From NCBI GenBank assembly GCA_022843605.1, contig JALHNI010000001.1, positions 105,920 to 169,919 on the forward strand: a stretch of DNA of 64,000 nt, given 5' to 3'. The stretch comes from Bryobacter sp. GTDB taxonomy: Bacteria > Acidobacteriota > Terriglobia > Bryobacterales > Bryobacteraceae. This document shows positions 1 to 8,662 of the stretch, piece after piece. The notes beneath the pieces are model-generated. The model saw only the letters and a program-made list of their open reading frames with translations, was not told where the DNA came from and ran no database searches. The position numbers and the translations under genes are program-made. Positions within the stretch are counted from its first letter, which is position 1; each line of letters begins with the position of its first letter.

Positions 1-1
1 T

Positions 2-256
2 GAATGGCAAGGCCGTGTGATTCCGGTTTATGGCTTTGCCGACGGCCCGCCAGAGCGGGTGGCAATCCTGCGTGGTACTTCTTCGCCAGAGGTTTGCGCC
101 GTAATGGTGGGTGATCGTGTGGAGCGTACGCGCTGGCCGCTACCGAATGTCCATGGCGCCGTAGCCGACTTCGCCCCGCCGTTGCCCGTGCGCGGCACCT
201 TCGGCTACGAGGGTGAGCCGCTGCTGATTCCCGACGTCGACGTGTTGGCGGCCTAA
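2..256 (+). CDS. 3' end of an unrecognised gene cut by the window edge
   Basis: The reading frame is open from base 2 and ends in TAA at 254-256, giving about 84 residues of a C-terminus. The GTG at 17 is probably an internal valine rather than a start, since the frame continues upstream of it. The visible residues are rich in Pro, Gly and Val with no motif I recognise. The next gene starts 20 bp downstream on the same strand. Function unknown; the missing upstream part would decide it. Confidence 0.55.
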   Translation, partial: EWQGRVIPVYGFADGPPERVAILRGTSSPEVCAVMVGDRVERTRWPLPNVHGAVADFAPPLPVRGTFGYEGEPLLIPDVDVLAA

Positions 257-264
257 CCTGTAGA

Positions 265-270
265 TAGAAT
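265..270 (+). promoter_or_regulatory. -10-like TAGAAT close to the DUF1501 start
   Basis: TAGAAT ends 6 nt before the ATG at 277 and there is no Shine-Dalgarno sequence in between, the geometry expected for a leaderless mRNA. No convincing -35 box at 16-18 bp was found (TTGGCG at 245-250 is only 14 bp away), so this is a weak call by itself; the same arrangement recurs elsewhere in the window. Confidence 0.4.
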
Positions 271-276
271 CAAAGC

Positions 277-1632
277 ATGATGCTGTCCCGCCGTCGCGCT
301 CTCTCCCGAATGGCGAGCGGCTTTGGCTCAGTTGGTTTGGCCAGTGTGCTTGCCGCGGAGAACGCTCCGCACTTTGCTCCGAAGGCGAAGCGGGTGATCT
401 ACCTGGTGCTGAACGGTGGCTTGTCGCAGATCGACAGCTTCGACCCCAAGCCGATGGTGGACAAGTACGACGGGCAAGCCATGCCCGGTGTGTTGCCGAA
501 AACGGAGAGCAGTCTGGGGCACCTGATGCGGTCGCCCTTCGCCTTCAAGCCCTATGGCCAAAGCGGCATCCCGGTCAGCGAGATCTTCCCGCGCATCGCC
601 TCCCGAATTGACGACTTCTGCGTCATCCGTTCCATGCACACCGAAGTGCCCAACCACGAGCCTTCGCTGTTCATGATCAACTCGGGCGCTATCCAGCCGG
701 GGCGCCCGTCGATGGGTGCCTGGATCAACTACGGGCTGGGGACGATCAATCGTAGCCTGCCCGGCTTCGTCGTCCTCTGCCCAGGCATCCCCGTGGTGGG
801 TCCGCCGCTTTGGGAGAGCGCCTTCCTCCCGGCCGTCTATCAGGGCACGCACATTCGCATGGAAGAGACTGATCCGCGCAAGTTGATCCGCTTCATTGAA
901 AACAAGGACGCCGACCTCGGCCAGCAACGCCGTCAGCTTGACCTGCTGGCGCGGCTCAATCAGCGGCATCTGGCCGAACGCGTGGCCGATCCTCAACTGG
1001 AGGCCTCCATCGAAGCCATGGAGACCGCCTACCGAATGCAGACCGAGGCTCCCGAGGTATTTGACATCTCGCGCGAACCCGCGTCAATCCGCGACCGCTA
1101 CGGCGACTCGGCTTTCGGACGCAGTTGCCTCACCGCTCTGCGGCTTGCCGAGCGCGGCGTGCGCATGGTGCAGGTCTACTTCGGCAATTCGCAACCGTGG
1201 GATAACCACGAGGATATCCACGTTCACCGGCGTCTGGCTCGCCAAGCCGATCCGGCGATCGCTTCGCTCGTCGAAGACCTGAAGCTGCGCGGGCTCTTCA
1301 AGGACACGCTGCTTGTCGTCGGCACCGAGTTCGGCCGCACGCCGGCTGTACAGAACAGCTCCACCATCAAGCTCCACGCCGGTCGCGATCACAATTCGCT
1401 GGGCTTCAGCATCCTGCTGGCCGGCGGCGGCATCAAGGGCGGGATGATTCACGGTGCCACGGACGACTTCGGCTTCAAGGCCATCGACAAGCTCGTCCAT
1501 CCTCACGATCTGAACGCAACGCTCCTGCACCTGCTGGGTCTCGATCACACCAAATTGACCTACTTCTACAGCGGCCGCTACTTCCGCCTCACCGACGTCC
1601 ACGGCACGGTGATTCGCGAAATTCTCAGCTAA
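277..1632 (+). CDS. DUF1501 family secreted protein
   Basis: A 451-residue protein of the DUF1501 family, which has the alkaline phosphatase/sulfatase-like fold. The first 27 residues carry a twin-arginine-type signal (SRRRALSRMASG followed by a hydrophobic stretch), so it is probably exported folded. Family hallmarks visible are NGGLSQIDSFDPKP near residues 47-60, GTEFGRTP near residue 348 and GRDHNSLGF shortly after. Two ATGs are adjacent (277 and 280). Unlike the other DUF1501 genes in this window it has no DUF1549/DUF1553 partner within the window; the gene upstream is truncated, so a partner further upstream cannot be excluded. The substrate is unknown for the family. Confidence 0.88.
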   Translation: MMLSRRRALSRMASGFGSVGLASVLAAENAPHFAPKAKRVIYLVLNGGLSQIDSFDPKPMVDKYDGQAMPGVLPKTESSLGHLMRSPFAFKPYGQSGIPVSEIFPRIASRIDDFCVIRSMHTEVPNHEPSLFMINSGAIQPGRPSMGAWINYGLGTINRSLPGFVVLCPGIPVVGPPLWESAFLPAVYQGTHIRMEETDPRKLIRFIENKDADLGQQRRQLDLLARLNQRHLAERVADPQLEASIEAMETAYRMQTEAPEVFDISREPASIRDRYGDSAFGRSCLTALRLAERGVRMVQVYFGNSQPWDNHEDIHVHRRLARQADPAIASLVEDLKLRGLFKDTLLVVGTEFGRTPAVQNSSTIKLHAGRDHNSLGFSILLAGGGIKGGMIHGATDDFGFKAIDKLVHPHDLNATLLHLLGLDHTKLTYFYSGRYFRLTDVHGTVIREILS

Positions 1633-1684
1633 CGCTGCGCCCGAATCTGCCGTTGATTGGCCATTAAATTGCTAAGTTAATTTA

Positions 1685-2002
1685 ATGAATATCCAGATCA
1701 ATAGTAACCGGAGTGTCTCCGTCGATAGCGGGCGCTCAACGCGCGTTGAGGCCTCTGTGTCCCAGTTATTGCAACGATTTGAGGGCCAGATCACCCGGGT
1801 TGAAGTGCATTTGAGCGACTTTAACGGGGAGCGTTTCGGTACAGATGATCAGCGCTGCGTGCTGGAAGCGCGACCTGCGGGGCGCGATCCGGTGGTGGTG
1901 ACAAATCATGCGGCGACTCCGGAAGAAGCTGCGCATGGAGCCGCGCAAAAAATGCAGAGGCTGCTCACGAGTTTGTTCGCCAAGTCGGGGGAACGAGCAT
2001 GA
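1685..2002 (+). CDS. HPF/RaiA-like ribosome-associated protein
   Basis: A 105-residue protein resembling the S30EA/HPF (sigma-54 modulation, ribosome hibernation) family. The core ITRVEVHLSDFNGERFGTDD followed by CVLEARPAG and a C-terminal helix with repeated Ala matches stand-alone HPF-like domains. It lacks the long C-terminal dimerisation domain of long HPF, so it is a short-form or divergent member. By analogy it would bind the small ribosomal subunit under stress. Its stop overlaps the ATG of the next gene by 4 bp (ATGA at 1999-2002), so the two are probably translated together. The AT-rich leader has no clear Shine-Dalgarno sequence. Confidence 0.72.
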   Translation: MNIQINSNRSVSVDSGRSTRVEASVSQLLQRFEGQITRVEVHLSDFNGERFGTDDQRCVLEARPAGRDPVVVTNHAATPEEAAHGAAQKMQRLLTSLFAKSGERA

Positions 2003-3153
2003 ATCCCACCGCTCTAAACCACGACGAGTTGACTGCGCTGCTTGCTGAGCAGGAACCGCCCTGCCTCTCGCTCTATCAGCCCACCTCACGGCGGCATCCT
2101 GAGAATCAACAGGACCCGATCCGCTACGGCAATTTGCTCAAGTCGCTCGAAGAGTCGCTTCTCAAGGGATACTCTGCCCAGGACACTGCAACGGCCTTGA
2201 TCCCGTTTAGGGAACTGGCCACGGACCGTGATTTTTGGAGCCACACCACCGATGGGATTGCGGTGCTGGGGGCTCCCGGCCTGTTCCGTGTCTTTCAGTT
2301 TCACCGGCCAGTGGACGAGCTCACGGTGGTGGCCAATAGCTTTCACATTAAGCCCTTGTTGCGAATCATTCAGTCAGCGGGTCGCTACCAGGTGCTGAGC
2401 CTGAATCGGCGGGAAATTCGACTGTTTGAAGGCGATCGGGACCATCTTGAGGAGATCAAACTTGCGGAGGACGTTCCTGCGACGATCACCCAAGCTCTGG
2501 GAGACGAGTTCACTGAGCCTCACCAGACCGTCACCTCCCACGGCGGAACTGGCATGGGATCGGCCATGCGCCACGGTCATGGGGGGAAGCAGGACGAACT
2601 CGACATTGACGAACCCCGCTTCTTTCGCGCCGTAGATCGCGCAATTCTGGCGCATCACTCGCGACCCACGGGTTTGCCTTTGATTCTCGCCGCGCTTGGG
2701 GAGTACCATACCCCTTTCCGCCAAGTAAGCCACAACTCCTTGTTGCTGCCGAAGGGCATTGAAACGGATCCCACTTCGCTCAAGCTCGATGATTTGCGGG
2801 CAAGGGCTTGGGCCATTGTCGAGCCCGAGTACCGCGAGCGTCTCGCACAAATGGCGGGCGATTTCGGCGCGGCCAAGGCGAAGGGGCTGGGCACTGACGA
2901 TCTAGCCAGTGCCGTCACGGCGGCGACCCAGTCCCGCGTGGCATCGTTGCTGGTTGAAGCTGAACGCCAAATTCCCGGCCTGCTCGACCCGGACACCGGG
3001 CGCGTGAAGCTACACAGCCTCGACGATCCCCAGGTTGATGACCTGCTGGATGACTTAGCGGAACTCGTTCTTCGCAGGGGCGGTAAAGTGGTTACCGTTC
3101 CGGCTGCCGACATGCCCACCGATACGGGGCTCGCCGCTACGTTCCGTTTCTGA
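1999..3153 (+). CDS. baeRF family 3-like protein (archaeo-eukaryotic release factor fold)
   Basis: A 384-residue soluble protein that looks like the bacterial archaeo-eukaryotic release factor (baeRF) family 3. Supporting features are the N-terminal CLSLYQPTSRRHPENQQDP stretch, a central glycine/histidine-rich loop (GGTGMGSAMRHGHGG near residues 180-195) and the following RFFRAVDRAIL and LPLILAALGEYHTPFRQVS segments. Other members of this superfamily include eRF1, Dom34/Pelota and bacterial proteins proposed to act in ribosome rescue. Translational coupling to the HPF-like gene supports a ribosome-linked role. No GGQ peptide-release motif is present; the glycine/histidine-rich loop might stand in its place, which is inference. 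The family is mostly uncharacterised. Confidence 0.72.
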   Translation: MNPTALNHDELTALLAEQEPPCLSLYQPTSRRHPENQQDPIRYGNLLKSLEESLLKGYSAQDTATALIPFRELATDRDFWSHTTDGIAVLGAPGLFRVFQFHRPVDELTVVANSFHIKPLLRIIQSAGRYQVLSLNRREIRLFEGDRDHLEEIKLAEDVPATITQALGDEFTEPHQTVTSHGGTGMGSAMRHGHGGKQDELDIDEPRFFRAVDRAILAHHSRPTGLPLILAALGEYHTPFRQVSHNSLLLPKGIETDPTSLKLDDLRARAWAIVEPEYRERLAQMAGDFGAAKAKGLGTDDLASAVTAATQSRVASLLVEAERQIPGLLDPDTGRVKLHSLDDPQVDDLLDDLAELVLRRGGKVVTVPAADMPTDTGLAATFRF

Positions 3154-3223
3154 TTGTTGCCTTGTTGACGCCCGGCGGTCACTAGGGAGCAGGTCTGCGT
3201 CTGTTCGTGGTTCCTGCCGCGGA

Positions 3224-3229
3224 TATACT
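3224..3229 (+). promoter_or_regulatory. -10-like TATACT before the enolase-superfamily gene
   Basis: TATACT lies 9 nt before the ATG at 3239, and no Shine-Dalgarno sequence fits between them. This suggests a leaderless or nearly leaderless transcript. The -35 region is not convincing. Confidence 0.4.
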
Positions 3230-3238
3230 GCATTTCAG

Positions 3239-4345
3239 ATGCGCATCCAACGGATCACCTTTACCCACGTCCGCATCCCATTGCACGAGCCGTTCCGCAT
3301 CTCAAACGGAGAGATCGCGGAAAAGGATGGCATTGTGGTCGCCGTCGAGTCGGATGGCCTCACCGGTTACGGCGAGGCGTCGCCGATGGCTGGGAACTTC
3401 TACTCCGCGGATACGCCGGCCTCCTGTTGGCGGCAATTGATCACGAGCCTGGGCCCGGCGATGCTCAGCCGTGAGTTCGACAGTCTCGAGACAGCCAGTG
3501 CCTGGCTTAACGACCTGCCGGGCAGCAACTTCGCCAAGGCGGGCCTCGAGACGGCGTTGTGGGACCTGGAAGCGCAGCGGCTCAGAGTGCCGCTACACCG
3601 GCTGCTGGGTGCCCCGCGCGACCACGCCGAATCAGGCCTTGCCGTTGGCCTCTACGACACAACTGCTCAGTTGCTCGACACCATCGCCCGCTATCTTCCT
3701 GACGGGTACCAACGCGTGAAGATCAAGGTCTGCCCCGGGCATGACCTGGCCCTGGTGGAGGCGGTGCGCGCCCGCTTTGGTGACATTCCGCTCATGTGCG
3801 ACGCCAATGCGAGTTACTCGGCGGAGCATCTTCCCATCTATCAGGAACTCGAGAAGTACGGGCTCCGCATGTTTGAGCAACCTCTGGCGGGCGAGGCGCT
3901 GGAGGATTCAGCCACCTGGCAACGGGCACTGGCAACGCCGATTTGCCTCGACGAGAGCCTGGAGACCTTGGCTGATCTGGAGCGCGCCGCGGCACTGGGT
4001 TCGTTCAGAATCGCCAACATCAAGATTCAGCGAGTGGGCGGATTTCGCAACGCGCTCAAGATTTACGAACGTTGTCAACAGTTGGGCCTTTCCGTTTGGA
4101 TCGGCACCATGCCCGAACTCGGTATCGGTCAGGCGCAGGGCGCCGCCATGGCGGCCTTGCCGGGCTGCGACTATCCCACAGATGTTGAAGCCAGTTTTCG
4201 TTGGTACCGGGATGACATCATCGCGCCTTTGATTGAAGTTCACGGCGGTCGCATCGCGTTGCCTACGTCGCCAGGGCTCGGCTATGCGATTGACACCAGC
4301 AAGCTCGACCGCTACCGGGTGGCGCGGGAGGTGATCGCCAGCTAA
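3239..4345 (+). CDS. Enolase-superfamily enzyme, o-succinylbenzoate synthase / N-acylamino acid racemase type
   Basis: A 368-residue enolase-superfamily protein with the MenC-type catalytic pattern: the KIKV lysine pair near residue 162, metal ligands in CDANASYS, FEQPL and CLDES, and the second lysine in NIKIQRVGG, followed by VWIGTMPELGIG. OSBS and N-succinylamino acid racemase activities occur in the same subfamily and cannot be separated by eye. No other menaquinone gene is nearby, and the gene faces an MFS transporter operon, so a racemase or other catabolic role is as likely as menaquinone synthesis. The stop is 1 bp from the stop of the convergent MFS gene. Family is firm, reaction is not. 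Confidence 0.85.
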   Translation: MRIQRITFTHVRIPLHEPFRISNGEIAEKDGIVVAVESDGLTGYGEASPMAGNFYSADTPASCWRQLITSLGPAMLSREFDSLETASAWLNDLPGSNFAKAGLETALWDLEAQRLRVPLHRLLGAPRDHAESGLAVGLYDTTAQLLDTIARYLPDGYQRVKIKVCPGHDLALVEAVRARFGDIPLMCDANASYSAEHLPIYQELEKYGLRMFEQPLAGEALEDSATWQRALATPICLDESLETLADLERAAALGSFRIANIKIQRVGGFRNALKIYERCQQLGLSVWIGTMPELGIGQAQGAAMAALPGCDYPTDVEASFRWYRDDIIAPLIEVHGGRIALPTSPGLGYAIDTSKLDRYRVAREVIAS

Positions 4346-4346
4346 A

Positions 4347-5561
4347 TCAGGCGCCGTGTGCTTGGGGCGACGCGGGCCGACGCACGAGCACGGCGTAAGC
4401 AAATATGCCCAGCACCAGCCAGATGCCCACCGCGGCAATTGGAGCGTCGAAGTTGCCGGTCTTCTTGATCATCCAACCTGTGAGCCAAGGCGCCACGATG
4501 CCGGCCAGGTTCGCCGCGGTGTTCTGGATGGCCACCGGAACGGCGCCCGGCATCAGCGTCTGGGTCAACGCCCAGTAATTCGCCGTAGCCAAGCCGAGCC
4601 CACATAGCGATGCCACCGTCAGCCCGATCATCAGTTCCTTTGAGTCGGTGAAGACGCTGAGCGTTTGCAGGGCGGCCATCACGAAGCCGGCCACCGTGAA
4701 CGCGCGGCGAACGAAGATCGGTTCGGCGCCGCGCGAGATCAACCGATCCGCAGCCCAACCGCCGATCGCAGCCACAATCGCCATGCCGCCAAACGACACT
4801 CCGCCAAACCAGTTCGACTTGGCGATCGACATCCCGTGCGTCTTCTGAAAATATTGCGGCATCCACGTCATGCAGTAATAGACGAAGTACATGTAGCAGT
4901 AAGTGCCCAGGATGATGCCCCACATCACCCGGCTCCGGAGTGCGGTACCCAGTGAAATGCTTTCCGCCCCGGCGGCCGTGCCCACCGTTGTCTGCGCGGC
5001 CGGATCGTTACCGCGTACCCACGTCAGCCACGGGCCTAGCCACAGCAGGCTGCCGAGGCCCATGATCAAAAACATCGCCTGCCAGCCCTGTGTCGCCACC
5101 AGATAGCCGGCCAGGGGGAGGCCGATCGCCGGGCCGATCTTGGTGCCGGTCATGTAGACGCCCACGGCGAAGCCGCGCTCTTTCTCGGCGAAGTGCGCAC
5201 GGATATAGCGCAAGGAAGAAGACGTCACCACGCTCTCGCCCAGGCCCACCACCAGCCGTGTGGCGATTAACGCGGAGAGCCCGGTAATGAACACGGTGGA
5301 AGCGGACGCCACGCTCCACAGCACGATCCCCAGGGTGTAGAGCATCCGCACGCCATAGCGGTCCACCAGCATGCCGGCCGGAATTTGGCCAATTGTGTAG
5401 GTCCAGAAAAATGCCGACAACGCCATGCCTCGCTGCTCGTCATCCAATTGCAGGTTCTTGGCAATCTCCGGCATTGCCGAAGTCAGATTCACGCGGTCCA
5501 TGTAGGCAATCACCATGCCTAGACTGAGCCAGCAGACCACCCACCATCGTTTCTGATTCAT
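4347..5561 (-). CDS. MFS transporter, anion:cation symporter (ACS) type
   Basis: A 404-residue, about 12-helix transporter of the major facilitator superfamily. The N-terminus (YMDRVNLTSAMPEIA, then GQIPAGMLVDRYGVR) is typical of ACS members that import hexuronates, galactonate or similar organic anions. The start has an AAAGGA Shine-Dalgarno sequence 8 nt upstream on the minus strand, overlapping the end of the preceding gene. It is the third gene of the operon running from 8308 down, after an amidohydrolase-fold protein and a secreted protein, so it may import the product of those proteins. The substrate cannot be read from sequence. Confidence 0.85.
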   Translation of the reverse strand: MNQKRWWVVCWLSLGMVIAYMDRVNLTSAMPEIAKNLQLDDEQRGMALSAFFWTYTIGQIPAGMLVDRYGVRMLYTLGIVLWSVASASTVFITGLSALIATRLVVGLGESVVTSSSLRYIRAHFAEKERGFAVGVYMTGTKIGPAIGLPLAGYLVATQGWQAMFLIMGLGSLLWLGPWLTWVRGNDPAAQTTVGTAAGAESISLGTALRSRVMWGIILGTYCYMYFVYYCMTWMPQYFQKTHGMSIAKSNWFGGVSFGGMAIVAAIGGWAADRLISRGAEPIFVRRAFTVAGFVMAALQTLSVFTDSKELMIGLTVASLCGLGLATANYWALTQTLMPGAVPVAIQNTAANLAGIVAPWLTGWMIKKTGNFDAPIAAVGIWLVLGIFAYAVLVRRPASPQAHGA

Positions 5562-5573
5562 TCGTTCGTTCCT

Positions 5574-7418
5574 TTACTCCCGGCTCCAAGGCTGGGCGAG
5601 CGACGGCTCATTCACATACCGCTCCAGGCGCAGCGTTATGCGGTCTCCCGCGCCGGCGGCGAGTTTCACCCGCAGCACCGGTCCGTTCACCGCCACCGTT
5701 TTGCCGCCGACTGTCGCCGACACCACCCGATGCTCGCCATACGCTCCCGCTTGCACCGCCACTTCCCGCGCCTCCAACTGGTTCACGTTCACTAGCCGCA
5801 CCGATACGGTATCCGAGGTGAAGTTCTCCACCAACGCCGCCACATCTTCCGGCAAGCCGCTACGCCGCCGCACCGGATCGAAGTATCTCACGCGCGCATG
5901 CAGTGTCCAGATATTCCCGGTCAGATACGCACCCATTGTCAGCTTCGTCAACGCATCGGTTGCCGCCGGATTCAGTCCCAAGAGATAGTCCGCCAGCCGC
6001 GTATCGGCCGAAGTATCGTCCTGCTCAATCGCCTGCGTCTGCGCGCGAACGTGCTCCAGGTCCTGGCGCAGCGCCCGTTCCGGAAAGCCGGGATCCTTGC
6101 CGTCCAGAAACTTGAGCCAGCCGTCGGCCGGAAGCTTCTCCCGATCCTTCGCGTCCATTGACCATAAGTAGATCTCGGTTCTCCGGTTGGCAAAACGATC
6201 CGGCGCCCAGTTGTACCACTCCTCTTTGCCGCCTGTGTACTTGTAACCGCGCGGATCGCCAAAGCCGGTGGGCAGCAGCGTCTTCCCCTCCACGATCTTC
6301 TTCTGCGAGTCCAGATTCTCCATCTGCTTGCGCAGCGTCGCCACAAAGCCGGCGTCGCCTTTGCTCAGCAGAAAAGCGTTTCCGAAACCTGGCCAGGCTC
6401 CCGCATCGAACGTATTCCGATGCGCCATCTGGTCGATCTCGCCGTCGTAGATCGTGAAATTCCAGCCGTAAGTGCCCTTGTACCACTTGCCGCCGTACTC
6501 GCCTCCCACCTGCCCGTTCAGGCCAATGTTGGTGGGGATGTTGCCGCCGTTGGCGTCGGTGCGCTGCTTCCATGCGCCAACGTACTCGAGCACCCAATCC
6601 TTGTATTTCTTCTCGCCGGTCAACATGTAGGCATTTGTCGCTAAACCCGTCGCGGCCAGGTTCAGTGGATGGTCGCCCACGCTGTCCAGATACTCCGCAC
6701 AGTGGGCCAGCATCTTCTCGTAGACCGATTCCAGGTTCACCATGCCGCCCCGGCCCTGTTTTCCGTGCAGTAAGTGGAACGTTCCCGGCACTGCGTCGCC
6801 CACCCAATCGTAAGTCGTTGCCTTCCTCAGCATCGGCCCCTTGCTGCCGTTCCAGATGCTGCGGATGATCTTGTGCTTCGCGTCGTAGTTCGGCGCCTCC
6901 GGATCCTCGTTCATGTAGAGCCCGGCGAAGCGTTTCATCCTCAGTCGCAGCGATGGGCTCTCCGGCTCCGACAAGCCCAGAAACATGAAACCGCGCATCC
7001 CCTCGCCCGTATGGAACCAATCGGACTGTGTGATGAACTCCTTGTGGTAGGCTCCCTGCTCGGCGAGCTTCGTCTTTACCGTCCGCAACTCCTTGTACTG
7101 GAGTAAGTGCCCTTCGAGGGCTTTCTTGTAAGCCGTCAGCACCGAGTCCGATCCGCCGAGCGCATGCAGCAACGTCCAGTTGTGGAACGTTTCAATTGCA
7201 TCGTCCGGACCGTCCAGTGTTCCCCAACGCGGCGTATGTGCGAGGTATCCGCGCGAATCCAGATATTTTCCGGAAAACCGGTCGCAAGCGAGAGAACTCT
7301 GTTTCAGTAACTCCCGCTCCAGCAGAGCCCAGGCGGGCGGCGCCTGCGGCTGGTCGATGCGGATCAGTGCTTGCGAAAAGCAGGCGGAAGTGAAGGCCAG
7401 TCCCAGTAGCCATTTCAT
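5574..7418 (-). CDS. Secreted protein of unknown function, probably all-alpha
   Basis: I do not recognise the family. A longer frame extends upstream to 7565, but the ATG at 7418 gives a normal signal peptide (MKWLLGLAFTSACFSQA) and overlaps the stop of the upstream gene in ATGA, so I chose it; the product is 614 residues. Long helical stretches rich in Trp, Tyr and Gly (for example GGEYGGKWYKGTYGWNF) recall secreted alpha/alpha-barrel carbohydrate-active enzymes, and the last 90 residues look like a beta-sandwich. This is an impression, not an assignment. Neighbours are an amidohydrolase-fold protein and an ACS transporter, consistent with breakdown of a sugar acid or glycan outside the cytoplasm. 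Confidence 0.7.
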   Translation of the reverse strand: MKWLLGLAFTSACFSQALIRIDQPQAPPAWALLERELLKQSSLACDRFSGKYLDSRGYLAHTPRWGTLDGPDDAIETFHNWTLLHALGGSDSVLTAYKKALEGHLLQYKELRTVKTKLAEQGAYHKEFITQSDWFHTGEGMRGFMFLGLSEPESPSLRLRMKRFAGLYMNEDPEAPNYDAKHKIIRSIWNGSKGPMLRKATTYDWVGDAVPGTFHLLHGKQGRGGMVNLESVYEKMLAHCAEYLDSVGDHPLNLAATGLATNAYMLTGEKKYKDWVLEYVGAWKQRTDANGGNIPTNIGLNGQVGGEYGGKWYKGTYGWNFTIYDGEIDQMAHRNTFDAGAWPGFGNAFLLSKGDAGFVATLRKQMENLDSQKKIVEGKTLLPTGFGDPRGYKYTGGKEEWYNWAPDRFANRRTEIYLWSMDAKDREKLPADGWLKFLDGKDPGFPERALRQDLEHVRAQTQAIEQDDTSADTRLADYLLGLNPAATDALTKLTMGAYLTGNIWTLHARVRYFDPVRRRSGLPEDVAALVENFTSDTVSVRLVNVNQLEAREVAVQAGAYGEHRVVSATVGGKTVAVNGPVLRVKLAAGAGDRITLRLERYVNEPSLAQPWSRE

Positions 7419-8308
7419 TTCGGGAACCTCCAGATGCGCAACGCGTTCTCGCCCAGCATTAGGCGGCGGTCCTCGTCGGTGTAGAACGAGCAGTATTTGT
7501 CCACAAACTCCAGTTCCTTGTCCATCGGCAGCTCCCAGCGGGGCCGTGGATAACCGGTGCCCCAAATGATCTGCCGTCCGCCGAATTCTTCATAGATCGC
7601 TTTATAGAACGGCCAAGTATCTTCGTAGGGATACTTCTTCAGTTCCGTCATCTCATACGGCTCGGAGTTGCTGATCCACACCTGCGGAAACTTCTTCAGC
7701 CGGAACATCTTCCGGAACTCCGGCCAAGGATCGGCTAGCTTCAGATCCGGTTTCCCGGCGTGGTCCACCACCACCTTCACGCCAGGGAAGCGTCCGCACA
7801 TCTCTTCGAGCATCGGCATCTGGTGCGGCAGTATGTAGTAGTTGAACACCGCCCCCAGTTTCTCCGCTTCCCGCCACAGCGGATAGTGCTCCTTCGAATT
7901 GAGCCATGTCGATTGCGGATGATAGATCGGGCTGAAGCGCATGCCCTGGAAGCTGTGCTCTTTCACCCAATACCGCAGGCGCTCGTGGACTTTGGGGTCC
8001 AGTGGGTTGATCAGCCCATGTGCCACAAAGAGCTTCGGATATTTGCGCCGCGAGTAGGAAGTGTACGAGGCATCCCAGCCGTAGTAGCGTGGCGTGACCA
8101 GCACCGCATACTTCAGGCCGAACTCCTTCATCTGTTCCACCTGATTCTCAATCGGTCCCTGCACCGGTACGCGCTTCAGGTCCGGCCGCTCCGGATGGGC
8201 GAAGGGGAAGCGTGGATCGTCGGTCCACACCTCGAGATGGGTGTCGATGATCAGCCGCGGCGGGGTCACCGCCCCCGCCGCCATCAGCAGACTGCGCCGC
8301 GAAAGCAT
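7415..8308 (-). CDS. Amidohydrolase-2 family protein with altered metal-site residues
   Basis: A 297-residue TIM-barrel protein of the amidohydrolase-2 / fuconolactonase-like group, with a twin-arginine-like N-terminus (MLSRRSLLMAAGA). I start it at ATG 8308 rather than 8344 because the signal begins there and a TAAACT hexamer lies 7 nt upstream. VVDHAGKP, typical of the family, is present. Two positions that usually bind metal are changed: the N-terminal HxH reads DTHLEVW (second His to Glu) and the C-terminal SDYP-like motif reads GTGYP (Asp to Gly). It is first in the operon with the 614-residue protein and the MFS transporter. It may be a metal-independent or diverged hydrolase. Confidence 0.78.
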   Translation of the reverse strand: MLSRRSLLMAAGAVTPPRLIIDTHLEVWTDDPRFPFAHPERPDLKRVPVQGPIENQVEQMKEFGLKYAVLVTPRYYGWDASYTSYSRRKYPKLFVAHGLINPLDPKVHERLRYWVKEHSFQGMRFSPIYHPQSTWLNSKEHYPLWREAEKLGAVFNYYILPHQMPMLEEMCGRFPGVKVVVDHAGKPDLKLADPWPEFRKMFRLKKFPQVWISNSEPYEMTELKKYPYEDTWPFYKAIYEEFGGRQIIWGTGYPRPRWELPMDKELEFVDKYCSFYTDEDRRLMLGENALRIWRFPK

Positions 8309-8315
8309 GCCCGCT

Positions 8316-8321
8316 AGTTTA
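8316..8321 (-). promoter_or_regulatory. -10-like TAAACT before the amidohydrolase-fold gene
   Basis: On the minus strand TAAACT ends 7 nt before the ATG at 8308, with no Shine-Dalgarno sequence between, matching the leaderless pattern seen elsewhere in the window. It also supports 8308 as the start. Confidence 0.4.
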
Positions 8322-8662
8322 TGCCGAGTCTGGACCTGCTTCATCGCGATCGGTCGATTCTGAGTCGATTGGTACGAAGAAGTCTTTCAGTGGGCAGGCC
8401 AACAGCCAGTCGATGGCGCTTCGTTCCGTGGAGGTTCGCGCCGGATCAGGCGATCGTCTCCCGATCGAGATGTTCGACGTCGCACTCCCGCTGACTCCAA
8501 AAGGTCCATCTGCCGGACCTCTGCCGGCAGAACGATTCGGCCCTTCGACGTGATCGCCATCTTCATCGAGTTGAGGTTGCTGCGGTTACCGGGTATTTGT
8601 CAAACCGTCGGAGATCTGGTGCCGGCACTCCGATCTCCCCTCGGTGGATCGAACTGTTGAGG

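Noticed and set aside
7419..7565. 49-residue N-terminal extension of the 614-residue secreted protein
   Set aside because: It would overlap the upstream gene by 150 bp and bury the signal peptide; the ATG at 7418 in ATGA overlap is better.
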